A stretch of DNA of 5,109 nucleotides. It comes from Lysobacterales bacterium (GTDB taxonomy: Bacteria > Pseudomonadota > Gammaproteobacteria > Xanthomonadales > Rhodanobacteraceae). The notes under the pieces were generated by a model. The model was given only the letters and a program-made list of their open reading frames with translations. It made no database searches and had not been told where the DNA came from. The stretch covers positions 1 through 5,109 of the forward strand of contig JAAFHE010000338.1 of NCBI GenBank assembly GCA_013298265.1, read 5' to 3'. Shown here piece after piece: positions 1-5,109 of the stretch (its first letter is position 1; each line of letters opens with the position of its first letter). Position numbers and translations under genes: made by a program.

Positions 1-454
1 CCAGTCGCAGCACGAGAGCGTCACGAGAGTCCGGTGCTGGCGCCTGCCACTCCCAGTCGCCGAGCACCGGGCCACGACGGTCGGCTGGTGCCACCGTCCA
101 TTGCTTTGCCAGCGTACCTCCCACCAGCAGTCGTGCCTGGGCGCCTTCGGTGAGTATGGCGCCCAATCTCTGGCGAGCATCCAGCCCCTGCTTTTGGCGG
201 CCGGGATGCAGCAGGACGGTCAGGCGCCGTTGGTCCGGCGACCACAATGGCACAGATACAAACGGAGAATCGATCGCTTTGCCGTTGACTTCCAGTACCA
301 GATCGGCGGCCCGGCCCGACGGCTGCGGTTCGTCGAAGGCGATCGTGATGCGAAGCGCGTTCTGGACCAGGCTCGACCCGGAGGGGAATACCGTCAACGC
401 GGGACTTGCCGCGCCGGCCGACCCGCTGAGGAGAAGCAGAATCCATGCGTGCAC
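1..454 (-). CDS. Exported protein of unknown function, C-terminus cut by window edge
   Basis: The minus-strand frame is open from a GTG at 454 to the window edge (151 codons seen). The N-terminus reads VHAWILLLLSGSAGAASPAL: a short hydrophobic segment (residues 4-9) followed by small residues with a plausible signal-peptidase site near AGA-A/S. The n-region lacks Lys or Arg, which is weak for a signal peptide. The mature part looks beta-rich, with alternating hydrophobics such as LVLEVNGKAI (52-61) and RLTVLLHPGR (77-86). The stretch around 83-104 (HPGRQKQGL...LGAILTEG) and the later PADRRGP resemble, from memory, a conserved hypothetical family with the pattern DPGRxKxGL...GpxLexG; this was not searched. 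GTG at 463 would overlap the LysR stop as GTGA, but the GTG at 454 has a GAGGTG element six bases upstream, so I prefer it. Probably co-transcribed with the LysR gene. Function unknown. Confidence 0.72.
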   Translation of the reverse strand, partial: MHAWILLLLSGSAGAASPALTVFPSGSSLVQNALRITIAFDEPQPSGRAADLVLEVNGKAIDSPFVSVPLWSPDQRRLTVLLHPGRQKQGLDARQRLGAILTEGAQARLLVGGTLAKQWTVAPADRRGPVLGDWEWQAPAPDSRDALVLRL

Positions 455-459
455 GTTGG

Positions 460-1446
460 TCACCTCTGGCGGCGGGCGGTGAAACGATCAGGCATCGTGC
501 GGGCGGAGACGGCCTGTTCAGGCTCGGCAATTGTGCCGATCTCCCACGGTGGATTGGTACCGAATCGTTCGACCAGAAATTCGATGAATACGCGAAGGCG
601 GGTCGAGACATGGCGGCGTGAGGGATAGACCGCGTAGAGAAACATCGGAGGCCTCGCGAACGCTTGCAAGACGACGCGCAACGTTCCCGCGGCGATCGCA
701 TGGCAGGCGATGAAACCCGGAATATGCGCCACGCCAGCGCCCCGCACGGCCAGTTCGCGCAAGGCGTCGCCATTGTTGACGCTAATGGTCGACGGAACGT
801 CGACGGAGAACAGTTCTGCCGATTCAGGATCGCGAAACTGCCAATACAACCGGTCGTCGACATTGCTGTAGTTCAGACCGTGATGTTTCCTCAGGTCTTC
901 CGGATGCAGGGGGACACCGTGCGCCAGAAGATAGGCCGGAGACGCAACGGCGACATGGGTGATAGGTGCGATTCGCCGCGCCACCAGTGCGGAGTCTTTC
1001 AGTCGGCTGATGCGTAAGGCGACGTCGAACCCTTCGTCGACGATATCGACGATATGGTCGGTCAGGCGCAGGTCCACCTCCAGCGACGGGTGGATCCGCG
1101 CGAACTCGTCGAGCACCGGCATCAGGTGGTGCACGCTCCACGAAACCGGCGCAGTGATACGCAGACGCCCAGCCACCGTGCTGGCCGTCCGGGCTGCGAC
1201 CGCTTCCGCCTCCGCCAGCTCCTCAAGGATGCTCAGGCTCCTGCGATAGAATTCCTCGCCCGCTTCGGTCAACGACAGGCTCCGCGTGTTTCTGCTCACG
1301 AGGCGCACGCCCAGGCGTTGCTCGAGATCCTGCAACCGCCGACTTACGGCCGAACGCACCACGCCAAGACGGTCGGCGGCTTCGCTGAGCTGCCTGGTCT
1401 GCGCGATGGCGACGAAGGTTTTTATGTCTTCGAACCGGTCTTGCAT
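460..1446 (-). CDS. LysR-family transcriptional regulator, CrgA-like
   Basis: A 328-residue DNA-binding regulator. The N-terminal winged helix-turn-helix covers about residues 1-60: FVAIAQTRQLSEAADRLGV, then the recognition helix with SAVSRRLQDLEQRLG, then the wing RLVSRNTRSLSLTEAGE. A coiled linker helix (about 64-88) leads into the periplasmic-binding-protein-like effector domain (about 92-296), starting GRLRITAPVSWS. This domain has the CrgA-like signatures LRLTDHIVDIVDEGFDVALRI and RELAVRGAGVAHIPGF. A tail of about 30 residues follows the usual family end near LVERFG. The ATG at 1446 has GAG six bases upstream. LysR proteins often control an adjacent divergent gene, but here the upstream neighbour is on the same strand; the only gene tightly linked is the downstream exported protein, making it a candidate target. 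Effector unknown. Third-position GC is lower than in the genes to the right. Confidence 0.96.
   Translation of the reverse strand: MQDRFEDIKTFVAIAQTRQLSEAADRLGVVRSAVSRRLQDLEQRLGVRLVSRNTRSLSLTEAGEEFYRRSLSILEELAEAEAVAARTASTVAGRLRITAPVSWSVHHLMPVLDEFARIHPSLEVDLRLTDHIVDIVDEGFDVALRISRLKDSALVARRIAPITHVAVASPAYLLAHGVPLHPEDLRKHHGLNYSNVDDRLYWQFRDPESAELFSVDVPSTISVNNGDALRELAVRGAGVAHIPGFIACHAIAAGTLRVVLQAFARPPMFLYAVYPSRRHVSTRLRVFIEFLVERFGTNPPWEIGTIAEPEQAVSARTMPDRFTARRQR
461..466 (-). promoter_or_regulatory. Ribosome binding site deciding the start of the exported protein
   Basis: On the minus strand GAGGTG lies six bases before the GTG at 454. It sits inside the last codons and stop of the LysR gene, which suggests translational coupling. 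The competing GTG at 463 has no purine-rich element at a usable distance. Confidence 0.5.
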
Positions 1447-1734
1447 TTTTGTCTCGTGATCAACGCTGAAAAGAGCCGGCGCATGCTCGTGTTGGGTCGT
1501 GCGGGCCTTGGTGGATATCGCGCGTGAGAAAAGGCCGCATTACGGCTGAAGGGAGGCCGGAGTTTCGGCCAATGGAGCCAGTGATGGACGCGGGTTGGGC
1601 CTGGAAGCTCGAGTCTAAGCGGCAGTATCGGGTTTGTCGCTGTTGGCGCGCATGCGGTGGGCTTTTTACGCACGGCCCGGCTCAGGTCACCCTGTCTGGC
1701 GGAGCCCCGAACCATAGCGCGACGGTGGCTCCGG
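1447..1734. other. Non-coding gap between the Lrp and LysR genes
   Basis: No frame in these 288 bases looks like a protein; the short open frames on both strands have no recognisable motifs and poor amino-acid make-up. It must hold the 3' end of the Lrp transcript and the LysR promoter. A weak minus-strand sigma-70 candidate is GCGACA (1640-1635) and TAGACT (1617-1612) with a 17-base spacer, about 160 bases before the LysR start. A small TGATCA palindrome (1457-1462) lies next to the LysR ribosome site, and a GGCCG/CGGCC hairpin (1555-1570) lies further up. None of these is strong on its own. Confidence 0.5.
1700..1733 (-). terminator. Possible weak terminator hairpin after the Lrp gene
   Basis: Perfect 7-bp arms (CGGAGCC at 1700-1706 and GGCTCCG at 1727-1733) form a hairpin immediately after the Lrp stop at 1735-1737. 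The loop is 20 bases. There is no U-rich tract on the minus strand after it, so it is not a classical intrinsic terminator. A second pairing, CATAGC (1713-1718) with GCTATG (1734-1739), overlaps it and would compete. Confidence 0.25.
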
Positions 1735-2235
1735 CTATGTCAGCCCTGCCGGATTGCGGGGCACTGCCACTCCCGCTCCGGTCTTCACCCGCTCCAGCAC
1801 CACCTGCGTCGTGAAGCTGCGCACGTTGCTGTCGTCGAGCAGCGCGCGGCGGGTGAAGGCGTCGTAGGTTTCCATGTCGCGCGTCAGCACGACGAGGACG
1901 AAGTCGTTCTGGCCGGTGACGTAGTAGCACTGCTGCACTTCGGGGCAGGCGAGCATCTTGCGGCGGAAGCGGTCGAGGTCGGCGGCGGTTTCGCGGTCGA
2001 GGTCGACGCCGACGATGCAGGTGACGGGAAGGCCGATGCGGCGCGGGTCGAGTTCGGCCACTTCGCGCGTGATGACGCCGATGTCGCGCAGGCGCTTGAG
2101 GCGGCGCTGCACGGCAGCGACGGACAGGCCGATGGCGTCGGCGATGGTCTTGGCGGGGATGCGTGTATCGGCCTGCCAGCGCTCGAGGATGCGGTAGTCG
2201 AAGGCGTCGAGGTCGGGCGTGTCGTGTTTCGTCAT
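1735..2235 (-). CDS. Lrp/AsnC-family transcriptional regulator
   Basis: A 166-residue regulator of normal family length. The N-terminal HTH covers about residues 10-60: LDAFDYRILERWQADTRIPAKTIAD would be helices 1-2, and GLSVAAVQRRLKRLRDIGVI holds the recognition helix and its end. The motif PRRIGLP marks the entry to the C-terminal RAM domain (about 70-150), the beta-alpha-beta-beta-alpha-beta fold that binds amino acids and makes the dimer and octamer contacts. YYVTGQNDFVLVVLTRD (104-120) is the typical effector-binding turn. The ATG at 2235 is the only start that keeps the whole HTH; the bases before it are not purine-rich, so the ribosome site is weak and a leaderless message is possible. 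It is divergent from the dehydratase gene across 175 bases, the usual layout for a local Lrp-type regulator and its target. The target and effector are inferred. Confidence 0.96.
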   Translation of the reverse strand: MTKHDTPDLDAFDYRILERWQADTRIPAKTIADAIGLSVAAVQRRLKRLRDIGVITREVAELDPRRIGLPVTCIVGVDLDRETAADLDRFRRKMLACPEVQQCYYVTGQNDFVLVVLTRDMETYDAFTRRALLDDSNVRSFTTQVVLERVKTGAGVAVPRNPAGLT

Positions 2236-2314
2236 GGAAGGCGGGTCGCTTGCGGTTCGGGCGCATTCGCGCGGGCGCCAATGCGGCCTCGCGACGCGGT
2301 CGGGCGGTTAGTGT

Positions 2315-2383
2315 GTGTCTCGCGCTGCAGTCGGACAAGACGCGGCGAACCGGGTCGCGCTGTCCGGCCGGCGCGCGAGACAC
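2315..2383. repeat. Nested inverted repeat in the divergent control region
   Basis: The outer arms are an 11-bp perfect match: GTGTCTCGCGC at 2315-2325 and GCGCGAGACAC at 2373-2383. Inside them a second pair, CGGACA at 2332-2337 and TGTCCG at 2361-2366, is nested with the same centre, and GCGA/TCGC (2345-2348 and 2355-2358) can close the top. As RNA this would be a long interrupted hairpin ending 27 bases before the dehydratase ATG. As DNA, the outer arms are 58 bp apart centre to centre. The existence of the repeat is seen directly; its function as Lrp operator or leader structure is inference. Confidence 0.7.
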
Positions 2384-2400
2384 GAGGCTTCAACGGCCCG

Positions 2401-2405
2401 AGGAG
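2401..2405 (+). promoter_or_regulatory. Ribosome binding site of the dehydratase
   Basis: AGGAG lies five bases before the ATG at 2411. It fixes the start there rather than at an in-frame upstream ATG at 2315, which would add 32 residues of unlikely sequence and place the inverted repeat inside the gene. Confidence 0.8.
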
Positions 2406-2410
2406 ATGAC

Positions 2411-3415
2411 ATGACATTTGCCAACCCGATACCGCAGCCACGCCTGTCGCTGGACCGCATTGCCGCGGCAGCACGCGGTATCGACCCGGTGTTCCGCGCC
2501 AGCCCGCAGTACGATTGCGAGCCGCTGTCGGCGGCGCTGGGTTGCGCGCTGCGCCTGAAGCTCGAGCTGCTGAATCCGATCCGCAGCTTCAAGGGCCGCG
2601 GCGCGGACTGGTTCCTGAGTCAGCGGATTGGGCGCGGCGAGCGCGGCGCGCTGGTCTGCGCGAGTGCGGGCAATTTCGGCCAGGCGCTGGCCTATGTCTG
2701 TCGCCGGCACGGCGTTGCGTTGACGGTGTTCGCGGCGACGCAGGCCAATCCGCTGAAGCTCGAGCGCATGCGCGCGCTGGGTGCGCAGGTGCTTCTGCAC
2801 GGCGAGGATTTCGATGCGGCCAAGGCCGCGGCGCGTGCGTACGCGGCGGCTCGCGGTGACACGCTGGTCGAGGACGGTCTCGACGCTGCGATCAGCGAAG
2901 GCGCAGGTTCCATCGCGGTGGAGCTGCTGCGCGACGATCCGGCTGTGGACGTGCTGGTCGTGCCGCTCGGCAACGGCGCGCTGCTCAACGGCATGGCGCG
3001 CTGGTGCAAGGCGCGCTCACCGGCGACGCGGGTGATCGGTGTCGTCAGCAGCGGCGCGCCGGCGATGGCGCGTAGCTGGCGCGCTGGTCGCGGCGCTGCA
3101 CCCGTCTCCAGTGAGCGCGTCGACACGATCGCCGATGGCATCGCCGTGCGCGTGCCGATCGCCGAGGCGGTCGCGGACATGCACGGCGCCGTCGACGATG
3201 TGGTCGAGGTCGACGATGCACACCTCGTCGCCGCGATGCGGCTGATCCACCGCCATGTCGGTGTCGTCGTCGAACCGGCCGGTGCGGCCGGCATCGCGGC
3301 TGTGCTCGCCGCGCCGCAGACCTTCCACGGCCGCCGCGTTGCCAGCGTGCTGTGCGGCGGCAACCTGACGCAACAGCAGATCCACACGTTTCTCAGTGAA
3401 CCCCCAGGAGCATGA
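2411..3415 (+). CDS. Fold-type II PLP enzyme, threonine/serine dehydratase-like
   Basis: A 334-residue cytoplasmic enzyme of the tryptophan-synthase-beta fold. The group includes threonine/serine dehydratases, which turn Thr or Ser into 2-oxobutyrate or pyruvate plus ammonia. Visible motifs: SFKGRGA with the Schiff-base lysine K61; SAGNFGQA (85-92), the substrate/cofactor loop; the phosphate-binding loop at VPLGNGALLNG (184-194), which departs from the usual GGGGL; EPAGAAG (288-294); and LCGGN (314-318), where C315 would sit at the pyridine nitrogen, as Cys does in mammalian serine dehydratase. Length matches the short catabolic forms without a C-terminal ACT regulatory domain, so allosteric feedback of the biosynthetic IlvA type is not expected. 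It is divergent from the Lrp gene and its end abuts the VOC gene. The exact substrate is uncertain; a related ammonia-lyase or racemase activity is possible. Confidence 0.93.
   Translation: MTFANPIPQPRLSLDRIAAAARGIDPVFRASPQYDCEPLSAALGCALRLKLELLNPIRSFKGRGADWFLSQRIGRGERGALVCASAGNFGQALAYVCRRHGVALTVFAATQANPLKLERMRALGAQVLLHGEDFDAAKAAARAYAAARGDTLVEDGLDAAISEGAGSIAVELLRDDPAVDVLVVPLGNGALLNGMARWCKARSPATRVIGVVSSGAPAMARSWRAGRGAAPVSSERVDTIADGIAVRVPIAEAVADMHGAVDDVVEVDDAHLVAAMRLIHRHVGVVVEPAGAAGIAAVLAAPQTFHGRRVASVLCGGNLTQQQIHTFLSEPPGA
3406..3410 (+). promoter_or_regulatory. Ribosome binding site deciding the VOC start
   Basis: AGGAG is one base from the ATG at 3412 but seven bases from the ATG at 3418. Spacing favours 3418. 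It lies within the last codons of the dehydratase gene, so the two genes are likely translated from one message with coupling. Confidence 0.7.
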
Positions 3416-3417
3416 CC

Positions 3418-3786
3418 ATGATCGACCATATCGAACTGCAGGTCGCCGACGCGACACTGTCGACGCACTTCTTTGCCGGCGCGCTCGCGCCGCTCGGCTA
3501 CGCGCTGCATGTGCAGGGCCCCAGCAACGGCTTCGGCACCGGCACGGACGCGCTGGATTTCTGGCTCAAGCCCGGCGGTCCGTCGGAACCGCGCCCGCAT
3601 GTCGCGTTCAACTGCGCCGACCGGGCAACGGTCGACGCAGCGTACGCGGCGGCGCTGATCAGCGGCGGCCGCGACAACCGCGCGCCGTCCGTGCTCGAAA
3701 GTATCCATCCGCACTACTACGCCGGTTTCGTGCACGATCCCGACGGGCACAACATCGAGTTCGTCTGCCACCGCGCAACCGGCTGA
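3418..3786 (+). CDS. VOC-family (glyoxalase/dioxygenase fold) protein
   Basis: A 122-residue single-module-pair protein of the vicinal oxygen chelate superfamily. It opens MIDHIELQVAD, the first beta strand with the likely metal ligand H4, followed by a helix with FFAGALAPLGY. The second half has PHVAFNCADRATVDAAY (60-76) with ligand H61, and ends HDPDGHNIEFVCH (106-118) with ligand E114, so the usual His/His/Glu metal set appears to be present. Such proteins isomerise, hydrolyse or oxygenate small metabolites, or bind antibiotics; the sequence does not say which. An alternative ATG at 3412 would overlap the dehydratase stop as ATGA but has too short a ribosome-site spacing. Sharing a message with the PLP enzyme suggests a role on the same substrate or on a reactive by-product such as a 2-oxo acid or aldehyde; that is inference. 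Confidence 0.93.
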   Translation: MIDHIELQVADATLSTHFFAGALAPLGYALHVQGPSNGFGTGTDALDFWLKPGGPSEPRPHVAFNCADRATVDAAYAAALISGGRDNRAPSVLESIHPHYYAGFVHDPDGHNIEFVCHRATG

Positions 3787-3810
3787 GCACGTCAGCACGG
3801 GACCGGGCGC

Positions 3811-3827
3811 CGGCAACCAAATTGCCG
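3811..3827 (+). terminator. Small hairpin after the VOC gene, possible weak terminator
   Basis: CGGCAA (3811-3816) and TTGCCG (3822-3827) pair perfectly around a five-base loop, 24 bases after the VOC stop. No U tract follows, so termination would be weak. It shares bases with the -35 candidate of the next promoter and could equally be an operator. Confidence 0.25.
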
Positions 3828-3850
3828 ATGCACCGCAATCCAGCCACAAT
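3822..3850 (+). promoter_or_regulatory. Possible sigma-70 promoter for the kinase
   Basis: TTGCCG (3822-3827) and CACAAT (3845-3850) are separated by 17 bases; each matches the consensus in four of six positions. A start near 3857 would give a leader of about 90 bases before the kinase ATG. The short AT-richer patch here stands out in an otherwise GC-rich spacer. Confidence 0.3.
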
Positions 3851-3877
3851 CCCGCCGCACCGGACTGTGGGGCGAGG

Positions 3878-3952
3878 ATGAGCGCAAGCGCGGCTCCAAG
3901 GTTGTCTGCGAACGACGTGCCGCACGGCCTGCTGCGGCGGGCCGCGCGATGA
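3878..3952 (+). CDS. Possible 24-residue leader ORF ahead of the kinase
   Basis: ATG at 3878 is preceded by GGGG with a five-base spacer. The frame runs 24 codons and ends in a TGA that overlaps the kinase ATG as ATGA (3949-3952). The peptide begins MSASAAPRLSAND and ends LLRRAAR; it matches nothing I know. The kinase start itself has only a poor ribosome site, so coupled translation through this ORF would make sense. It could also be chance in GC-rich DNA. Confidence 0.22.
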   Translation: MSASAAPRLSANDVPHGLLRRAAR

Positions 3953-5109
3953 GCGGCTATAGCACGCACGACGCCAGACTCGACGGCCTGCTGCTGCGTG
4001 TGCTCATGCTCGAAGGCGAGGAGCGCGAGGAATTCCTGGCCGAGCTGCGCGAGTCCGAACCGGCCAGCCATGCGCGCCTGCTGCATCTGCTGGATCTCGC
4101 CGAGCGGCCGGTCGGCCTGCTGCAGACCGGCAAGGCCGACCGCGACGCGGCGATGGCTGCGCTGAGTGAACAGGCGGCGGCGATCGACGAGCACAGCGGC
4201 CAGCGCATCGGCATGTGGCGGCTGCTGCGCCAGGTCGGGCGCGGCGGCATGGGCAGCGTCTACGAAGTTGCGCGCGAAGACGGTGTATTTGTACAAAAAG
4301 GTGCATTGAAGCTGATCCGCAGCGACTACGCCGCGCCGGATTTCCTGGCCCGCTTCAGCCAGGAACGGCAGATCCTCGCCACGCTCAACCACCCGGGCAT
4401 CGCGCATCTGCTCGACGGCGGCGAGTCGGCGGCGGGGCATCCGTACCTCGTCATGGAGTTCGTCGACGGCCTGCGTATCGACGCCTGGTGCGACGAACGC
4501 CAGCTTGATCTCGACGCGCGCCTGGCGCTGTTCATCCAGGTTGCCGAAGCGGTCGACCACGCCCACGCGCGCCGCGTCGTGCATCGCGATCTCAAGCCGT
4601 CGAACATCGCCGTGACCGCCGACGGCACGGTCAAGCTGCTCGACTTCGGCATCGGCAAGGTGCTCGACGCCGACGAATCGCCGGAGCACGCCGAGCGCAC
4701 GGCCACGCGCCTGTTCACGCCCGACTACGCCACGCCGGAGCAGGTGCTGGGCAGGGCCGCCGGCATGCCGTCGGACATCTATCAGCTCGGCCTGTTGCTG
4801 TACGAACTCGTCACCGGCCAGCATGCGCAGCAGCCCGCCGACGTGACCCAGGCTGCGCTCGAGCGCACCGTCTGCCGCGACGATCCGCTGCTGCCCAGCG
4901 CCAGCGCCGCGGCCGCGCCACCGCCGACGGCGGCGCGCATCGGCGGCCTCGCGCCGGCCGCGCTCGCGCGGTGTCTGCGCGGAGATCTCGATCTCATTGT
5001 CATGAAGGCGCTGCGCAAGGAAGCCCTGCGACGCTACGCGACCGTGCGCGACCTCATCGAAGACCTGCGCCGCTGGCAGCACCACATGCCGGTGCGCGCG
5101 AGGCCCGAA
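3949..5109 (+). CDS. Ser/Thr protein kinase, N-terminal 387 codons, runs off right edge
   Basis: A bacterial Hanks-type kinase. An N-terminal helical extension (about 1-85, with EGEEREEFLAELRESEP) precedes the catalytic domain (about 88-375). All key motifs are present: glycine loop GRGGMG (97-102), ATP lysine K121 in GALKLIR, helix-C glutamate E139, catalytic loop HRDLKPSN (212-219) with D214, DFG (232-234), activation-segment end TPDYATPEQ (257-265), and D276 in SDIYQLG. The end of the domain reads GDLDLIVMKALRKEALRRYATV...EDLRRW...PVRARPE. In family members known to me this is followed by a juxtamembrane stretch, a membrane helix and often TPR repeats, which lie beyond the window. Such kinases are often next to an ECF sigma-factor gene; none is seen upstream here. 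Start: first ATG after the in-frame VOC stop; its ribosome site is weak. Substrate unknown. Confidence 0.95.
   Translation, partial: MSGYSTHDARLDGLLLRVLMLEGEEREEFLAELRESEPASHARLLHLLDLAERPVGLLQTGKADRDAAMAALSEQAAAIDEHSGQRIGMWRLLRQVGRGGMGSVYEVAREDGVFVQKGALKLIRSDYAAPDFLARFSQERQILATLNHPGIAHLLDGGESAAGHPYLVMEFVDGLRIDAWCDERQLDLDARLALFIQVAEAVDHAHARRVVHRDLKPSNIAVTADGTVKLLDFGIGKVLDADESPEHAERTATRLFTPDYATPEQVLGRAAGMPSDIYQLGLLLYELVTGQHAQQPADVTQAALERTVCRDDPLLPSASAAAAPPPTAARIGGLAPAALARCLRGDLDLIVMKALRKEALRRYATVRDLIEDLRRWQHHMPVRARPE
4282..4308 (+). other. AT-rich codon island with a 10-bp palindrome inside the kinase
   Basis: Codons 112-120 of the kinase, between the glycine loop and the ATP lysine, are GGT GTA TTT GTA CAA and then AAA GGT GCA TTG. 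Eight of the nine end in A or T, while neighbouring codons nearly all end in G or C. GC over 4283-4308 is 9 of 26 bases. It contains the perfect palindrome TTTGTACAAA (4288-4297). The reading frame and the expected loop-to-lysine spacing are kept, so this is not an insertion. Confidence 0.7.

Larger units (their letters stand above)
2236..2410. promoter_or_regulatory. Divergent control region between the Lrp and dehydratase genes
   Basis: These 175 bases separate two gene starts facing away from each other and must carry both promoters. I do not see good -35/-10 pairs in either direction; the region is GC-rich throughout. The half nearer the dehydratase holds the nested inverted repeat listed separately, which is the best candidate for an operator or a structured leader. 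Confidence 0.6.

Noticed and set aside
21..863. A 280-codon minus-strand frame overlapping the LysR gene and the exported-protein gene.
   Set aside because: It is a shifted shadow of two better-supported frames; the LysR frame has full family motifs and the exported-protein frame has a signal-like start and alternating beta pattern.
1447..1734. Short open frames on both strands in the Lrp-LysR gap as possible small genes.
   Set aside because: No ribosome sites of note, no motifs, and compositions rich in Arg, Pro and Trp/Cys unlike real small proteins.
1657..2409. A 250-codon plus-strand frame across the Lrp gene and the divergent region.
   Set aside because: Antisense to the Lrp gene and rich in Val, Ala, Asp and Gly, as mirror frames of GC-rich genes usually are; no ribosome site or family motif.
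2315..2410. Upstream extension of the dehydratase to an ATG at 2315.
   Set aside because: The added residues look like untranslated sequence, the AGGAG site points to 2411, and the extension would contain the inverted repeat.
4288..4299. TTTGTACAAAAA matches the core of an engineered recombination (attB1) site, raising the idea of vector sequence or an attachment site.
   Set aside because: The match stops after 12 bases, flanks do not agree, and the kinase frame and motif spacing continue through it without interruption.
2692..5085. A 797-codon open frame on the minus strand across the dehydratase, VOC and kinase genes.
   Set aside because: It lies antisense to three genes with clear family motifs. 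Such stop-free antisense frames are expected where third positions are nearly all G or C. Its protein is low-complexity, rich in Arg and Ala, and has no recognisable domain.
1..5109. CRISPR arrays, tRNAs, mobile-element ends, toxin-antitoxin pairs or phage genes.
   Set aside because: Looked for on both strands; no regularly spaced repeats, cloverleaf-like sequences, transposase motifs or typical paired small genes were seen.

Overview
This 5.1-kb window reads as an ordinary chromosomal stretch of a high-GC Gram-negative bacterium. A gammaproteobacterium near the Xanthomonadales is my best guess, from codon use, the kinase architecture and the Lrp/dehydratase pair; no rRNA or other diagnostic marker is present. 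I see no tRNA, rRNA, CRISPR array, transposase, integrase or insertion-sequence ends.

Left part (1-1446, minus strand): a LysR-type regulator of the CrgA-like kind (460-1446) is followed by a gene for an exported protein of unknown function (1-454, cut by the window edge). The exported protein starts within a few bases of the LysR stop, so the two are probably co-transcribed. This side is clearly less GC-rich than the rest. A 288-base non-coding gap (1447-1734) lies upstream of the LysR gene.

Middle (1735-3786): an Lrp/AsnC-family regulator (minus strand) is divergent from a two-gene plus-strand unit encoding a fold-type II PLP enzyme of the threonine/serine dehydratase group and a small VOC (glyoxalase-fold) protein. 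The 175-base divergent gap carries a striking nested inverted repeat with 11-bp perfect outer arms. The simplest reading is a locally controlled amino-acid catabolic module: Lrp senses an amino acid, the PLP enzyme deaminates it, and the VOC protein handles a product or related metabolite.

Right part (3787-5109): a 162-base spacer holds a possible promoter, a small hairpin and a possible 24-codon leader ORF. It leads into the first 387 codons of a Ser/Thr protein kinase that runs off the right edge. All catalytic motifs of the kinase are intact.

I found no convincing new multi-gene system. The items most worth a second look are the nested dyad in the Lrp/dehydratase gap, the AT-rich codon island inside the kinase, the coupled LysR/exported-protein pair, and the composition step between left and right parts.
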